Made by a program: the position numbers and the translations under genes
Part shown: one piece after another, positions 27,925-37,165 of the stretch
Position numbering within the stretch: the first letter of the stretch is position 1
Layout: each line of letters begins with the position of its first letter
The notes under the pieces: model-generated
Told to the model about the DNA's origin: nothing
Database searches by the model: none
What the model saw: only the letters and a program-made list of their open reading frames with translations
NCBI RefSeq assembly: GCF_002104475.1
Contig: NZ_NBOF01000001.1
Location: 124,001 to 188,000 of the forward strand
Reading direction: 5' to 3'
DNA from: Cognaticolwellia mytili
GTDB taxonomy: Bacteria; Pseudomonadota; Gammaproteobacteria; Enterobacterales; Alteromonadaceae
Length of the DNA stretch: 64,000 nucleotides

Positions 27925-29553
27925 ATGAAAACGATTAAATATAGTCTTTCAGCACTTGGTTTAGCAATTGGTATGGCAGCTACAGGCCTTAGTATGTCAG
28001 TGTCTGCTGCTGAGCCTACGCTGTCTGAAGCTGATTTTGAAAAAGCGCAATTACAGTACTTTCAACGTTGTGCAGGTTGTCATGGTACTTTGCGTAAAGG
28101 AGCTACAGGTAAAAACTTAGAGCCAAAAAACACGCTTAAAAAAGGCCAAAAACGTCTAGAGAAAATTATTGCTCTAGGTACTGAAGGCGGTATGAATAAC
28201 TTTGATGACTTGTTTACTAAACAAGAAATTTCAAACATGGCAACATTTATTCAAATGACTCCACCGGTTCCGCCGGAAATGTCTTTAGAGCAAATGCGTT
28301 CACATACTAAAGAGTATATTGCGCCGAAAGATTACCCAACTAAGCCATTGCATGGTTTAAATTGGAAAAATTTCTTTGTTGTTATTGAACGTGACGCAGG
28401 TACTGCGGCAATCATTGATGGCGACACTAAAAAAGTTATCACACATATCGATACGGGTTACGCAGTACACGTAATCAAAGGTACTGAACATCATAAAGTT
28501 GACCATGCAAAAGATATTGGTCGTTTTTGGTACACAATCGGTCGCGACGGTAAAGTTAATAAAATCGATTTATGGCAAACGCCTGAAAAAATGTTAGTTG
28601 CTGAAACTAAAATGGCATATGACGCTCGTGATATCGCTGTTTCGGGTGACGGTAAATACGTTGTTGCCGGTGGTTACTGGCCAGCACATTTCGTTATCAT
28701 GGACGCTGTAACGTTAAACCCACTTAAAGTTGTTTCAACTCGTGGTTATAACACTAAAGGTGAATTTGTTAATGAAGCACGTGTAGCAGCTGTTTACACT
28801 TCTCCTAATAAATCAGAGTTTACTATCGCTGTTAAAGAAACAGGTCAAATGTTACAAGTTGACTACAGTGATTTAGATAACTTAACTATTACCAGCATCG
28901 CGTCTTCTGAGTTCTTACACGATGGTTTCTACGATCCAACAGGCCGTTATTTCCAAATTGCTGCTAACGCATCAAACAAAATGGTAGTTGTTGACACTGA
29001 AACAGGTAAATTAGAAGCACAAATTGATGTTGATTCTTTACCACATCCTGGTCCAGGCGCTAACTGGATTGATAAAAAATGTGGCCCTGTTGGCGGTACA
29101 ACTCACTTAGGTACTGGTTTAGTATCTGTTTGGGGTAATGACCCAATCAATCACCCTGATAGTGCTTGGAAACTATGTTATGAAGTTGAAACAGATGGTG
29201 CTGGCGCATTCATCCGTACTCATCCAACGTCACAATATGTTTGGGCTGATCAACTGAAACATCCTGAGCCAGAAATTCAACAGTCTGTACAAGTATTTGA
29301 TAAAGATACTCACGAAATTGTTAAAACTATCCGTGTAACAACTGAGCCAGGTAAAGCAGCTCTTCACATGGAATTCAACGATGATGGCACAGAAGTTTGG
29401 GTTTCAGTTTGGAACCGTAAAGATGCGAAGAACCCAACAGGTGAAATCGTAGTATATGATGCTAAAACACTTAAAGAGTTACATCGTATTAAAGGTTTAA
29501 CAACACCAACAGGTAAGTTCAACGTATATAACCGTATGAACCACAAAACCTAG
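27925..29553 (+). CDS. nirS: Cytochrome cd1 nitrite reductase (NO-forming)
   Basis: NirS, 542 residues with a Sec signal peptide (cleavage near residue 28). The N-terminal cytochrome c domain carries CAGCH at residues 49-53, and the remaining 400 residues form the eight-bladed propeller that binds haem d1 (for example HVIKGTEHHKVDHAKDIGRFW, LPHPGPGANWIDKKCGPVGG, KAALHMEFNDDGTEVWVSVW). It reduces nitrite to NO in the periplasm, the defining step of denitrification. The start has GGAGATGATCCT upstream. Haem d1 synthesis genes are not in this window, so they must be elsewhere. Codon use is that of a highly expressed gene. Confidence 0.96.
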   Translation: MKTIKYSLSALGLAIGMAATGLSMSVSAAEPTLSEADFEKAQLQYFQRCAGCHGTLRKGATGKNLEPKNTLKKGQKRLEKIIALGTEGGMNNFDDLFTKQEISNMATFIQMTPPVPPEMSLEQMRSHTKEYIAPKDYPTKPLHGLNWKNFFVVIERDAGTAAIIDGDTKKVITHIDTGYAVHVIKGTEHHKVDHAKDIGRFWYTIGRDGKVNKIDLWQTPEKMLVAETKMAYDARDIAVSGDGKYVVAGGYWPAHFVIMDAVTLNPLKVVSTRGYNTKGEFVNEARVAAVYTSPNKSEFTIAVKETGQMLQVDYSDLDNLTITSIASSEFLHDGFYDPTGRYFQIAANASNKMVVVDTETGKLEAQIDVDSLPHPGPGANWIDKKCGPVGGTTHLGTGLVSVWGNDPINHPDSAWKLCYEVETDGAGAFIRTHPTSQYVWADQLKHPEPEIQQSVQVFDKDTHEIVKTIRVTTEPGKAALHMEFNDDGTEVWVSVWNRKDAKNPTGEIVVYDAKTLKELHRIKGLTTPTGKFNVYNRMNHKT

Positions 29554-29568
29554 TAAGTAACTTAATTT

Positions 29569-29600
29569 AAAGGATGATATATAAATATCATCCTTTTATT
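29569..29600 (+). terminator. Terminator between nirS and nirT
   Basis: AAAGGATGATAT / ATATCATCCTTT perfect 12-base stem followed by TATTTT. The nirT gene begins 65 bases later, so this hairpin may partly uncouple it from the abundant nirS message. Confidence 0.8.
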
Positions 29601-29664
29601 TTAGGTTAGTAGGTATAGCAGTGCTATGCCTACGCTTTTTCGCTTTATTCTGTACGAGTTAATT

Positions 29665-31458
29665 ATGGTAAATAACACAATAAATAAACCTAGTTTTTGG
29701 TCACGTAGATTAGTTCTAGGTACAACAGTAGCTGGCGCAGTGATGTTCTTCGTTGTAGGTATTGTCTTTTGGGGTGGTTTTAACACTGCAATGGAAGCAA
29801 CGAACACAACAGAATTCTGTATCAATTGTCATGAAATGAAAGACAATGTGTATCAAGAGTATAAGCCGACCATACATTATTCGAATAGAACGGGTGTAAG
29901 AGCAGGTTGTCCTGATTGTCATGTGCCAAGACCTTGGATCCACAAAGTGGTCCGTAAAATTCAAGCATCATATGAGGTTTATGGTTGGTTAACAGGAAAA
30001 TTAGACACTAAAGAGAAATTCGATGCGCATCGATTTACCATGGCAAAAAGCGTTTGGAAAGCGATGAAAACAACTGATTCAAGAGAATGTCGTAATTGTC
30101 ATAACTTTGAATCGATGAATCCAGAATTTCAAAAACCACGTGCACGTAAGCAACATTTAAACGCATTCGAAACAGGCCAAACTTGTATTGATTGCCATAA
30201 AGGGATTGCGCATCACGGGGTAAGAGACAAATTATCGGACGAAGAACTAGAAGCGCTGGAAGCACCAAATCCTGCTTATATTCGTGAAGTTCCTCAAATG
30301 TACAAAGATGGCTTAGCGCGTGTAGAAGCAAAAGAAGCCGCTGAAAAAGCAGCTTTAAAAGCTGAAAAAGAAGCTGAGAAAATTAAGGTTCAAGCACAAA
30401 TTGAAAAAGCAGTTGCTGACGCGACAAGTAAATTGAGTAAAGCGCCTCAGGCAGCAGTTGTAGAAAGTAATGCGGCGGCATCAGCAAGCACTAGCGATAT
30501 TAATGTTGATTGGAGCAAAGCTAATGCAACCGATATCGGGGTATTCTACCCAGGTACAGCATCTATTGAGTGGGTGTTAGGTCGTAAGCATGGTGGCAAA
30601 CGTGCGTTTACCAAAGGCGACCGTTGTGTAGAATGTCATGGTGAAGAGATTGCTGATATTGGCAATAATATAGCATCTGGCGAAAGTGAAAAGGTTGAAG
30701 ACCCGGCACTCATTCCTGGTAAACGCGGCAGTTTTGACGTTACTATTAATGCCGCACATGATGCAGAAAATCTATACCTGAAATTTAGCTGGGCCGACGG
30801 TGAACATACGCCTGCACCATTTGTAGATGGCGGTAAAATGGATCCAGCAAACTCAATGAAACTAGCATTCATGGTAGCAACAGATGAAGTTGAGTATGCT
30901 GATAGAGCCGGCTGTTGGGGTACATGTCATGCAGACGTTAACGGTATGCCGTTCGTACCAGAAAAAGATGTATTAATGGGCTCAGACTTAGCTAAACGTT
31001 TGGATTTTAGCAACGGTTTAACTAAATATACTAAAGAGTCTCGAACTAAACTTGAATTGAAAGGTCGTCGTGGTAAAGCACTTGGTGGCTGGGACCAGTT
31101 AAAAGATGAAGCTGACATTAAAGCAGCTGTCGATTCGAACAAGTTTATGGACATCGTTCGCTATAAAGCAGGTGAAGGTAAAGTTGAAGATGGTTATATT
31201 TTAGCTGAACGTCAAATGCACGGTGGACAAGGTGGCGAAGTTAACGCAATACTTGAAAACGGCACTTGGACTGTTATGGTAAAGCGTAAGCTTAAGTCAG
31301 ACAAAGCAGGCGATGTAAGCATTGAAGCGGGCACAGTATACAACTTCGGTTTTGCTATCCATGATGATTACACTAACGGTCGCTATCACCATGTATCATT
31401 TGGCTACAAGCTAGCACTTGATAATGATGAAGCCGAAATTAATGCAGCAAAACTTTAA
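29665..31458 (+). CDS. nirT: NirT/NapC-type tetrahaem quinol dehydrogenase fused to an ethylbenzene-dehydrogenase-like haem domain
   Basis: About 597 residues from MVNNTINKPSFW. One membrane anchor (LVLGTTVAGAVMFFVVGIVF) precedes a NapC/NirT domain with four CxxCH sites: CINCH 52-56, CPDCH 82-86, CRNCH 142-146, CIDCH 174-178. A charged Ala/Glu/Lys helix (about 215-260) links it to a C-terminal domain like the haem-binding subunit of ethylbenzene dehydrogenase (EB_dh), with CVECH at 321-325 and an unusual CWGTCH (C-x3-CH) at 417-422. NirT passes electrons from quinol to NirS; a normal NirT ends after the fourth haem near 200 residues. The role of the extension is unknown. An in-frame ATG at 29626 would only add a non-conserved leader. 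Confidence 0.88.
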   Translation: MVNNTINKPSFWSRRLVLGTTVAGAVMFFVVGIVFWGGFNTAMEATNTTEFCINCHEMKDNVYQEYKPTIHYSNRTGVRAGCPDCHVPRPWIHKVVRKIQASYEVYGWLTGKLDTKEKFDAHRFTMAKSVWKAMKTTDSRECRNCHNFESMNPEFQKPRARKQHLNAFETGQTCIDCHKGIAHHGVRDKLSDEELEALEAPNPAYIREVPQMYKDGLARVEAKEAAEKAALKAEKEAEKIKVQAQIEKAVADATSKLSKAPQAAVVESNAAASASTSDINVDWSKANATDIGVFYPGTASIEWVLGRKHGGKRAFTKGDRCVECHGEEIADIGNNIASGESEKVEDPALIPGKRGSFDVTINAAHDAENLYLKFSWADGEHTPAPFVDGGKMDPANSMKLAFMVATDEVEYADRAGCWGTCHADVNGMPFVPEKDVLMGSDLAKRLDFSNGLTKYTKESRTKLELKGRRGKALGGWDQLKDEADIKAAVDSNKFMDIVRYKAGEGKVEDGYILAERQMHGGQGGEVNAILENGTWTVMVKRKLKSDKAGDVSIEAGTVYNFGFAIHDDYTNGRYHHVSFGYKLALDNDEAEINAAKL

Positions 31459-31525
31459 TCTTTTGGGATAAAGTACAACGCTGTAAAGTAATTAACTAGC
31501 TTACGTGAAATAAGCCAAGAAAATG

Positions 31526-31557
31526 AAAAGCCTTTTGTGAAAACAAAAGGCTTTTTT
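31526..31557. terminator. Bidirectional terminator after nirT
   Basis: AAAAGCCTTTTGT / ACAAAAGGCTTTT perfect 13-base stem with a four-base loop and T-runs on both strands. It ends nirT and, on the other strand, the dapA-like gene. Confidence 0.88.
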
Positions 31558-31581
31558 AATAGCGTAACTTTTTACTCTACC

Positions 31582-32469
31582 TTAATAGACACAATTCATC
31601 TCAGTTAACATGTTTTTTAGTGTTTTTTGAGCAGATTCAGTTAAAGGCAATAACGGTTTTCTAGGCTCACCTTCTAGTTTTCCTTGAATTGATAAACCTG
31701 ATTTAACGGCGGCAGCCAATCCTGAGGTTACAATAAACTCAAGAAATTCATATTGTTGATAGAATAAGGCTTGAGCTCTATCTTTATTGCCTTGTTTAAC
31801 TGCATCAAATAACTGTTTGGGTTGATCACCAATTAAACAAGGTGCTGCAGTACACCAGCCACTTGCCCCAGCCGTTAGCGCTTCCAAAGCCATATGATTA
31901 CAGCCATTGAAGAATGGCACTTTTCCTTTAGATAACTTGTGAATTTTATGCATGCGTTGAATATCACCCGTACTCTCTTTAATCACGCAGGCGTTTTTAA
32001 TGCTGCCAACCATAGTCAGCATGAATTGCGGAGACATATCGACACCACAGGTCGCAGGGTTGTTATATATCATGATAGGCAATGGCGTTGCATTTGAAAT
32101 GTTTTCATAGTGTTGAAATAGCTCAGCTTCATTTAATTTGTAGTAAGAAAATGGCGAAACCATGATCATGTCAGCGCCGATAGCATGAGCATATTTGGCA
32201 CGTTCTATTGCTTTTTCAGTAGTTAATTCAGCGATACCAATAACAACCGGCACTTTTTTATTTACATACTTAACTGTGTATTTTGCAACTTGTTCCCATT
32301 CAAATTTAGTTAAGTAAGTTGCTTCGCCAGCACTGCCTAATGCCGCAATAGCATCTACTTTTGAGGTCAGTAGAATGTCTATAACTGTACCTAGTTTTTC
32401 AAGATCAACGCCTTTAATTAAATCACTAAAAGGCGTAATAGGGTAACCAATAATTCCGGATAAATTCAT
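31582..32469 (-). CDS. DapA/NAL-superfamily aldolase or dehydratase
   Basis: A 295-residue TIM-barrel enzyme of the dihydrodipicolinate synthase/N-acetylneuraminate lyase family. Visible motifs are GSAGEATYLTKFEW near the N-terminus, the catalytic Tyr in PIMIYNNPATCGVDM and the Schiff-base Lys in CVIKESTGD. It is unlikely to be the lysine-pathway DapA because it is paired with a class II aldolase (10 bases apart) and a divergent MocR regulator, which suggests breakdown of a 2-oxo acid or hydroxylated amino acid. The substrate cannot be told from the sequence. Confidence 0.82.
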   Translation of the reverse strand: MNLSGIIGYPITPFSDLIKGVDLEKLGTVIDILLTSKVDAIAALGSAGEATYLTKFEWEQVAKYTVKYVNKKVPVVIGIAELTTEKAIERAKYAHAIGADMIMVSPFSYYKLNEAELFQHYENISNATPLPIMIYNNPATCGVDMSPQFMLTMVGSIKNACVIKESTGDIQRMHKIHKLSKGKVPFFNGCNHMALEALTAGASGWCTAAPCLIGDQPKQLFDAVKQGNKDRAQALFYQQYEFLEFIVTSGLAAAVKSGLSIQGKLEGEPRKPLLPLTESAQKTLKNMLTEMNCVY

Positions 32470-32478
32470 CTTATTTCC

Positions 32479-33255
32479 TTATATACAATCGTTATGTTTT
32501 TTAAGTGCTTGTCTTGCGTAATAGGCAAAATTAACTTTATTTCTTTTATCTGTTGAAACCCAATCATGAGCTTCTTGAGCGAGTTCATGAGGCAGCGGCT
32601 GTACTTCACCAGCGGCCATTGCGAGAAGCTGCAATTTAGCAGCACGCTCAATTAAAATTGCTAGGTTGCAAGCTTCTTCAATCGTTTTTCCGGTAACAAG
32701 TTGGCCATGATGAGCGAGAAATACAGCTCGGTTATTGCCTAGCGCTTTTGAAATAAGTATGCCTTCCTCGTTTCCTACAGGCACACCAGGCCAGTCAGCT
32801 ACAAAGGAAGTGTCGTTATATAAACCACAGGTATCCATTTGAGAAATAATCAAAGGAACCTTAAGCATTGATAGTGCTGCAATATGGGTTGGGTGTGAGT
32901 GAACAATACAATTAACTTCAGGGTGTTCTTTGTATATCCAAGTATGAAAGCGGTTAGCAGGGTTAGCCATGCCTTCGCCATTTAATGGTTTAAGATCTTG
33001 GTCTACTTCCATTAAGTTATTCGCTGTTATTTCATCAAAACCTAAGCCAAATTTTTGTGTTAAAAATGAATCTGGGTTTTTAGCACGACAGGTAATTTGT
33101 CCCGCTAAGCCTGCGTCGTGGCCCTTATCAAATAAAATACGGCAGGTTAGCGCGAGTTTTTGTCGATCACTGAGGTCAATATCCTTAATGATGTTCTTCA
33201 TGTCAGCTTGCGCACTTTGCATAAGCTCTTGTTTGCTTGATGTACTTGTTTTCAA
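32479..33255 (-). CDS. Class II aldolase/adducin-family protein
   Basis: 258 residues with the fuculose-aldolase fold. Zinc ligands are visible in CIVHSHPTHIAAL and FLAHHGQLVTGKTIEEA; the N-terminal part includes HDAGLAGQITCR. Members act as metal-dependent aldolases, epimerases or decarboxylases on small hydroxy-oxo compounds. It is first in a two-gene operon with the DapA-like enzyme, divergent from a MocR-type regulator whose operator lies between them. Confidence 0.85.
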   Translation of the reverse strand: MKTSTSSKQELMQSAQADMKNIIKDIDLSDRQKLALTCRILFDKGHDAGLAGQITCRAKNPDSFLTQKFGLGFDEITANNLMEVDQDLKPLNGEGMANPANRFHTWIYKEHPEVNCIVHSHPTHIAALSMLKVPLIISQMDTCGLYNDTSFVADWPGVPVGNEEGILISKALGNNRAVFLAHHGQLVTGKTIEEACNLAILIERAAKLQLLAMAAGEVQPLPHELAQEAHDWVSTDKRNKVNFAYYARQALKKHNDCI

Positions 33256-33302
33256 TTTCTATATCCTTACTTATTTTTAACTAGAGATATAATTTAGCGT
33301 TA

Positions 33303-33351
33303 ATCTGGACCTGTGATAACATCCAGTTTTGCTAAGTGTTGTGGTCCAGAT
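33303..33351. promoter_or_regulatory. Inverted-repeat operator of the MocR regulator
   Basis: ATCTGGACC (33303-33311) and GGTCCAGAT (33343-33351) are perfect 9-base inverted repeats, 31 bases apart, between the divergent aldolase operon and the MocR gene. MocR regulators commonly bind spaced half-sites in exactly such divergent regions. Confidence 0.7.
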
Positions 33352-33370
33352 GGGTCAAGTGAAGGGTGGT

Positions 33371-34834
33371 ATGTTAAGACCATGGGAAGTACAGTTTTGG
33401 TTAGAAGATAGCCCAGGTAAAACCTTACATTCAAAACTTTTGAATAAGCTAACAACAGACATTAAAGATGGTCGACTGAACCCCGGCAGTATGTTGCCCG
33501 GAACACGTTCTTTAGCAAGTCAGTTAAAAGTGAATAGGAAAACGATACAACAGGTTTATGAGGAACTCGAATCACAAGGATGGTTGGAAACAAAACCAAG
33601 ATCTGGCACTTTTGTATCAAGAGTGCTACCAGAGCAAGGGCTTACCGCTAAAAATGCGAGTCTGACCAATCAAAAATATAAAACTAAATCGTCTTCTGAG
33701 TTAATTGAAACACTTTATCAAGGCGCTCTTGATTCCTATGGTGATATGGCTGTTAGCAATGATGGTACTCCCGATACACGGCTAATTCCTTACCAGTTGC
33801 TAGCAAAAGCTTATCGCCGAGTTTGTCTTAACTTAGGTCGTCATTCAAACCTTGGTTATGGTGATCCTCGTGGAACAATAGAGTTACGTAATTCGGTGAA
33901 AAAAATGCTATCTGAAGATAGGTTTATGAACTGTTCTACTGAGCAAGTATGCATAGTGAGAGGAAGCCAAATGGGTATATATTTGGCTTCAAGAGTATTA
34001 GACCCAAGTAAAGGGGCTATTGTGATGGAAGAGTTATGCTACTCACCAGCACGAGCTGCATTTGAGTCTAATGGTTTTAAAATATTGAAATGTAAGCTCG
34101 ATGAGAAAGGTTTAAACGTTGACCATTTACAAGAGTTATTGCTTAGCAATAAAGTAGCCGGTGTTTATATTACTCCCCATCATCAATATCCAACAACGGT
34201 ATGCTTGACTATGGATAGAAGGTTAACGTTATTGGAATTGTCTAAACGCCATAAATTTGCCGTAATAGAAGATGATTATGATCACGAGTTTCACTATGAA
34301 GCTAATCCGATTCCACCGCTGATAAGCCTGCCGAATTCAGAGAATGTTATTCATATAGGTTCTATGTCAAAGGTTTTTGCACCGGGCTTAAGGCTAGGCT
34401 ATATCGCTGCCGATAAGGTATTTATAGAAAGAGCAGCACAAGAGATTGTACTTATCGACAGACAGGGCAATATTGTCACTGAACATGTTATATCAGATTT
34501 AATGGAATCAGGGGAGGTAAGAAGACATATCCGTAAAACAAGAAAACAATATGAAGCGAGAAGAAACTTTGCTGCTAAAGAATTTATCCGAATATTTGGC
34601 AATAAAGTTTCATTTACTTTACCTACGGGAGGAATGGCGATATGGCTCGACATATCGAAGCTTGTTAAAGGACAGGAATTTAAAACGCTACACAGCGAAG
34701 ATTCTACCTCGAATACATTTTATACAGATGAGTTAGTTGCTCCTAGCCATATTCGTTTTGGGTTTGGTGCGATTAATGAAAAAGAAATTACACATTCAAT
34801 TGTTAAATTGTCAAAAATGTTAAAGGGGGAATAA
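33371..34834 (+). CDS. MocR-type regulator (GntR winged helix fused to aminotransferase domain)
   Basis: From the ATG at 33371 the product has 487 residues: a GntR-type winged helix (LHSKLLNKLTTDIKDGRL, SLASQLKVNRKTIQQVYEEL, GWLETKPRSGTFVS) and a fold-type I aminotransferase domain with the PLP Lys in IGSMSKVFAPGLRLGYIAA and the Asp in VIEDDYDHEF. MocR proteins use PLP or its adducts with amino compounds as effectors. Upstream in-frame TTG and ATG codons (33329, 33350) overlap the operator half-site, and AAGGGTGG precedes 33371. It likely controls the divergent aldolase/DapA-like operon. Confidence 0.9.
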   Translation: MLRPWEVQFWLEDSPGKTLHSKLLNKLTTDIKDGRLNPGSMLPGTRSLASQLKVNRKTIQQVYEELESQGWLETKPRSGTFVSRVLPEQGLTAKNASLTNQKYKTKSSSELIETLYQGALDSYGDMAVSNDGTPDTRLIPYQLLAKAYRRVCLNLGRHSNLGYGDPRGTIELRNSVKKMLSEDRFMNCSTEQVCIVRGSQMGIYLASRVLDPSKGAIVMEELCYSPARAAFESNGFKILKCKLDEKGLNVDHLQELLLSNKVAGVYITPHHQYPTTVCLTMDRRLTLLELSKRHKFAVIEDDYDHEFHYEANPIPPLISLPNSENVIHIGSMSKVFAPGLRLGYIAADKVFIERAAQEIVLIDRQGNIVTEHVISDLMESGEVRRHIRKTRKQYEARRNFAAKEFIRIFGNKVSFTLPTGGMAIWLDISKLVKGQEFKTLHSEDSTSNTFYTDELVAPSHIRFGFGAINEKEITHSIVKLSKMLKGE

Positions 34835-35030
34835 GGGGTAATGACTAAAAACTGATACTGGTTCTAACTTAATCCTACAGTTAGTTAGGTCTAATGTTGC
34901 CACAAAGCCGACGCTTTTCATGAACCCAAACCATCGTTTCTAATGATCACTTTGATACGATAGCGGACGTTCTACACAGATATAAATATATTGTTTAACC
35001 ATAGATATTGCCAATTAATCGGATAGAATG
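34835..35030. other. Interval after the MocR gene
   Basis: AT-rich DNA without a coding frame. The part from 35031 to 35336 holds repeat A (listed separately) and otherwise nothing I can name. Confidence 0.4.
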
Positions 35031-35059
35031 ACTGGCAAAAATGCCACCAAAGCGGTCAT
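35031..35059 (+). repeat. Repeat A, left copy
   Basis: ACTGGCA, five variable bases, then the 17-base GCCACCAAAGCGGTCAT. The same arrangement occurs in direct orientation at 40288-40316, just after the recombinase gene. The left copy also lies in a local palindrome (GAATGAC at 35026-35032 / GTCATTC at 35055-35061). Confidence 0.75.
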
Positions 35060-35336
35060 TCAAATAATTGTGTAACTTTCAGTACTTTTTGCTTTAGCAA
35101 GCCAGTATGATTTTTTGTTTGGGTGGGTGGCTAGATTTTATACCTGATGTCCTTTTTATTTTTTCTTCTATCTTAGCTAATGGTACCAATTACGGTTTAT
35201 ATAAAATGGCTAATATTTCCGACCGTTCAATGGGAGAATTACGTAGTGTGGATAGCCATTCATACACACAAAAAGTCTAGGTGTATACAAATAGCCTACT
35301 AGAGCAAGGTTCTCACTATTCGACGGATAATAGGTT

Positions 35337-36560
35337 CTATAGTCTTTGCAGCCACCGTTTAGCAAGCGAAAAATCTGGATCAATTGTCAGTGCTTTTTCG
35401 TACATGGCCTTAGCATTTTCAAGCTGCCCTTGAGTTTGGCGTACAAGACCCATTCCGAGATAAGAGTACTTCCCGTCGGGATACACTTTTAAGGAATATT
35501 GAAAGATTTCTTCTGCGGCAATTAAATTCTTACTTCTTGTAGTGACAAAACCAAGGTCAAATAGGACCGATATAGGTGTCTGGATTTCATACCCGTATCG
35601 TTTTGATAACCTATCGAAATGTTGTGTCACTTTATCTAACGATTCCAGGTTTTCACGGAAATTGAAGGGATTGTAGTCAGGATACAACGCAAAAAGAAAC
35701 TGTGTGAAATCCATCGCTGGTACGTGACCTTGATTCACCAGTTCATCCACTTTATAGGTAAAACTCTCTGGTTTATGGTCTGCTAAAACGCGAGTGAATT
35801 CAGAAACGTGATTTGTTAACCCTTCATCATCGCTGTAAATGATGTGTAGAAACCTGTTTTCCGAAAGCGTTTTTAACGGACCTGATTTTATTTTTTGTTG
35901 AAGCACTTCCGGTATAATCATAAGGGATGGGCTGCTTGCAAAATAGCTATTAAACAAAAGGGGGTTATTGAGTAGCGTGTAAACAGTGAAAAAGCCACTG
36001 TTAGAGCCGCCAAAAAGGACTCTGAATGGAGCAGTACGGTATGTACTATCAACGTGCGGTATCAGCTCTGTCTCAAAAAAGTTAATATAATTATCCGGAA
36101 TTGTTGTGTCTTGATTTTTCCTTGTTGGCAACAAAATACTATTTCCTTCGGGTAAATCTATTCCAACAAGTATCATCTCAGGAATTTGTCCTTCGCCCAT
36201 GTAGTCTAGTGTAGAAGCTAACATGGCGAACCTAGCTCGGTAATCTGAACCCAACATATAGAGTACGGGATAGGTTTTCCTTGAACTATCGTAGTTAGCA
36301 GGTAAATGGATTGATAGTGGAATAGTTTTGTTTAACACTTTTGACTTAAGTGAAGATATTTCGCCTAAGGTAACTGCCGGCTCACTGCGCTCTGTAGATT
36401 CCATACTGGGCGCGGAGACTTCAGGAGTTACCCCATGTGTTTTTTCTATAATTGGTGAATCATTGTTTTTTGATACTTGTTTTGTAGTGCAGGCACTTAA
36501 AAATATGGCGAATACAAGTATTAAAATAAAATGTAGTTTTTGCATTGAGTAGATTTTCAT
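35337..36560 (-). CDS. Esterase (Fes/IroE type) lipoprotein with C-terminal TPR repeats
   Basis: About 407 residues. A lipoprotein signal (LVFAIFLSAC) is followed by a putative-esterase alpha/beta-hydrolase domain: YPVLYMLGSDYRARF, nucleophile Ser in LFGGSNSGFFTVYTLL, and a late acid/His region (NQGHVPAMDF). The C-terminus has tetratricopeptide repeats (YSYLGMGLVRQTQGQLENAK, MYEKALTIDPDFSLAKRW). Such enzymes cleave siderophore or other small esters; the target here is unknown. The ATG at 36560 follows AGGAAA. It is divergent from a membrane sensor-regulator. Confidence 0.82.
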   Translation of the reverse strand: MKIYSMQKLHFILILVFAIFLSACTTKQVSKNNDSPIIEKTHGVTPEVSAPSMESTERSEPAVTLGEISSLKSKVLNKTIPLSIHLPANYDSSRKTYPVLYMLGSDYRARFAMLASTLDYMGEGQIPEMILVGIDLPEGNSILLPTRKNQDTTIPDNYINFFETELIPHVDSTYRTAPFRVLFGGSNSGFFTVYTLLNNPLLFNSYFASSPSLMIIPEVLQQKIKSGPLKTLSENRFLHIIYSDDEGLTNHVSEFTRVLADHKPESFTYKVDELVNQGHVPAMDFTQFLFALYPDYNPFNFRENLESLDKVTQHFDRLSKRYGYEIQTPISVLFDLGFVTTRSKNLIAAEEIFQYSLKVYPDGKYSYLGMGLVRQTQGQLENAKAMYEKALTIDPDFSLAKRWLQRL

Positions 36561-36843
36561 ATTGTTTCCTGTTTTCAAATCAACGAGTTATTTAACTTCC
36601 ATATTGAAGTCGCTTTCTATTGCTTTAATGTGATTGAAGAGTCAATTTAAGCTAACCGACTTTAAAATACCTGACGTTCTTATGACTTTTAGATGATTTT
36701 GTTCTGACGGCGATAAGGACGTTTTTGATTGCAGTTATATCGCCTGCTTTAATTTTTCCGACAGCGTCAGATTAGCACCCCATTTTACTAAGGGTCTATT
36801 CTGAAATTGCGTGAGCTAAAGCTTCTTACTCCATATTATTTAA

Positions 36844-37037
36844 CCTCAACTCGGCTTAAGCATCGTCATCCAATAAAGCTAGTTAAGCGCCTATCTACGT
36901 TGTTGATGTGCCAAATAGCTCGCTATTCGGATACATAAACGCCTTGATATCCACTTAACTAACATCATTGGAGATACCGGATTTATTAAAAATTTTGATT
37001 ATCAATATATTATGACATTCAGTAAACCGAGTTGAGG
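36844..37037. mobile_element. Miniature inverted-repeat element, 194 bp
   Basis: Perfect 11-base terminal inverted repeats CCTCAACTCGG / CCGAGTTGAGG bound the element, and an 8-base direct repeat TTATTTAA (36836-36843 and 37038-37045) flanks it, as expected for a target duplication. Inside are a second inverted repeat TAGTTAAG (36880-36887) / CTTAACTA (36954-36961) and the REP-like core (ACGTTG, AATAGCTCGCTATT, ACGCCTTG). There is no coding frame, so it would need a transposase from elsewhere. It sits between the esterase and sensor genes. Confidence 0.7.
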
Positions 37038-37165
37038 TTATTTAACATATTAGTGACAGTGGATATCCTTTCAGCTTCAGTAACAAAGTAAGGCTTAGCA
37101 AAAATTAGACTTCATGCTAAGGTGACCCTCTTGTTTTAATTGACTCTTAAACGTCAACATTCATC

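Noticed and set aside
31582-32469. Lysine-pathway dapA
   Set aside because: Context with an aldolase and MocR regulator and sequence divergence argue against biosynthetic DapA.
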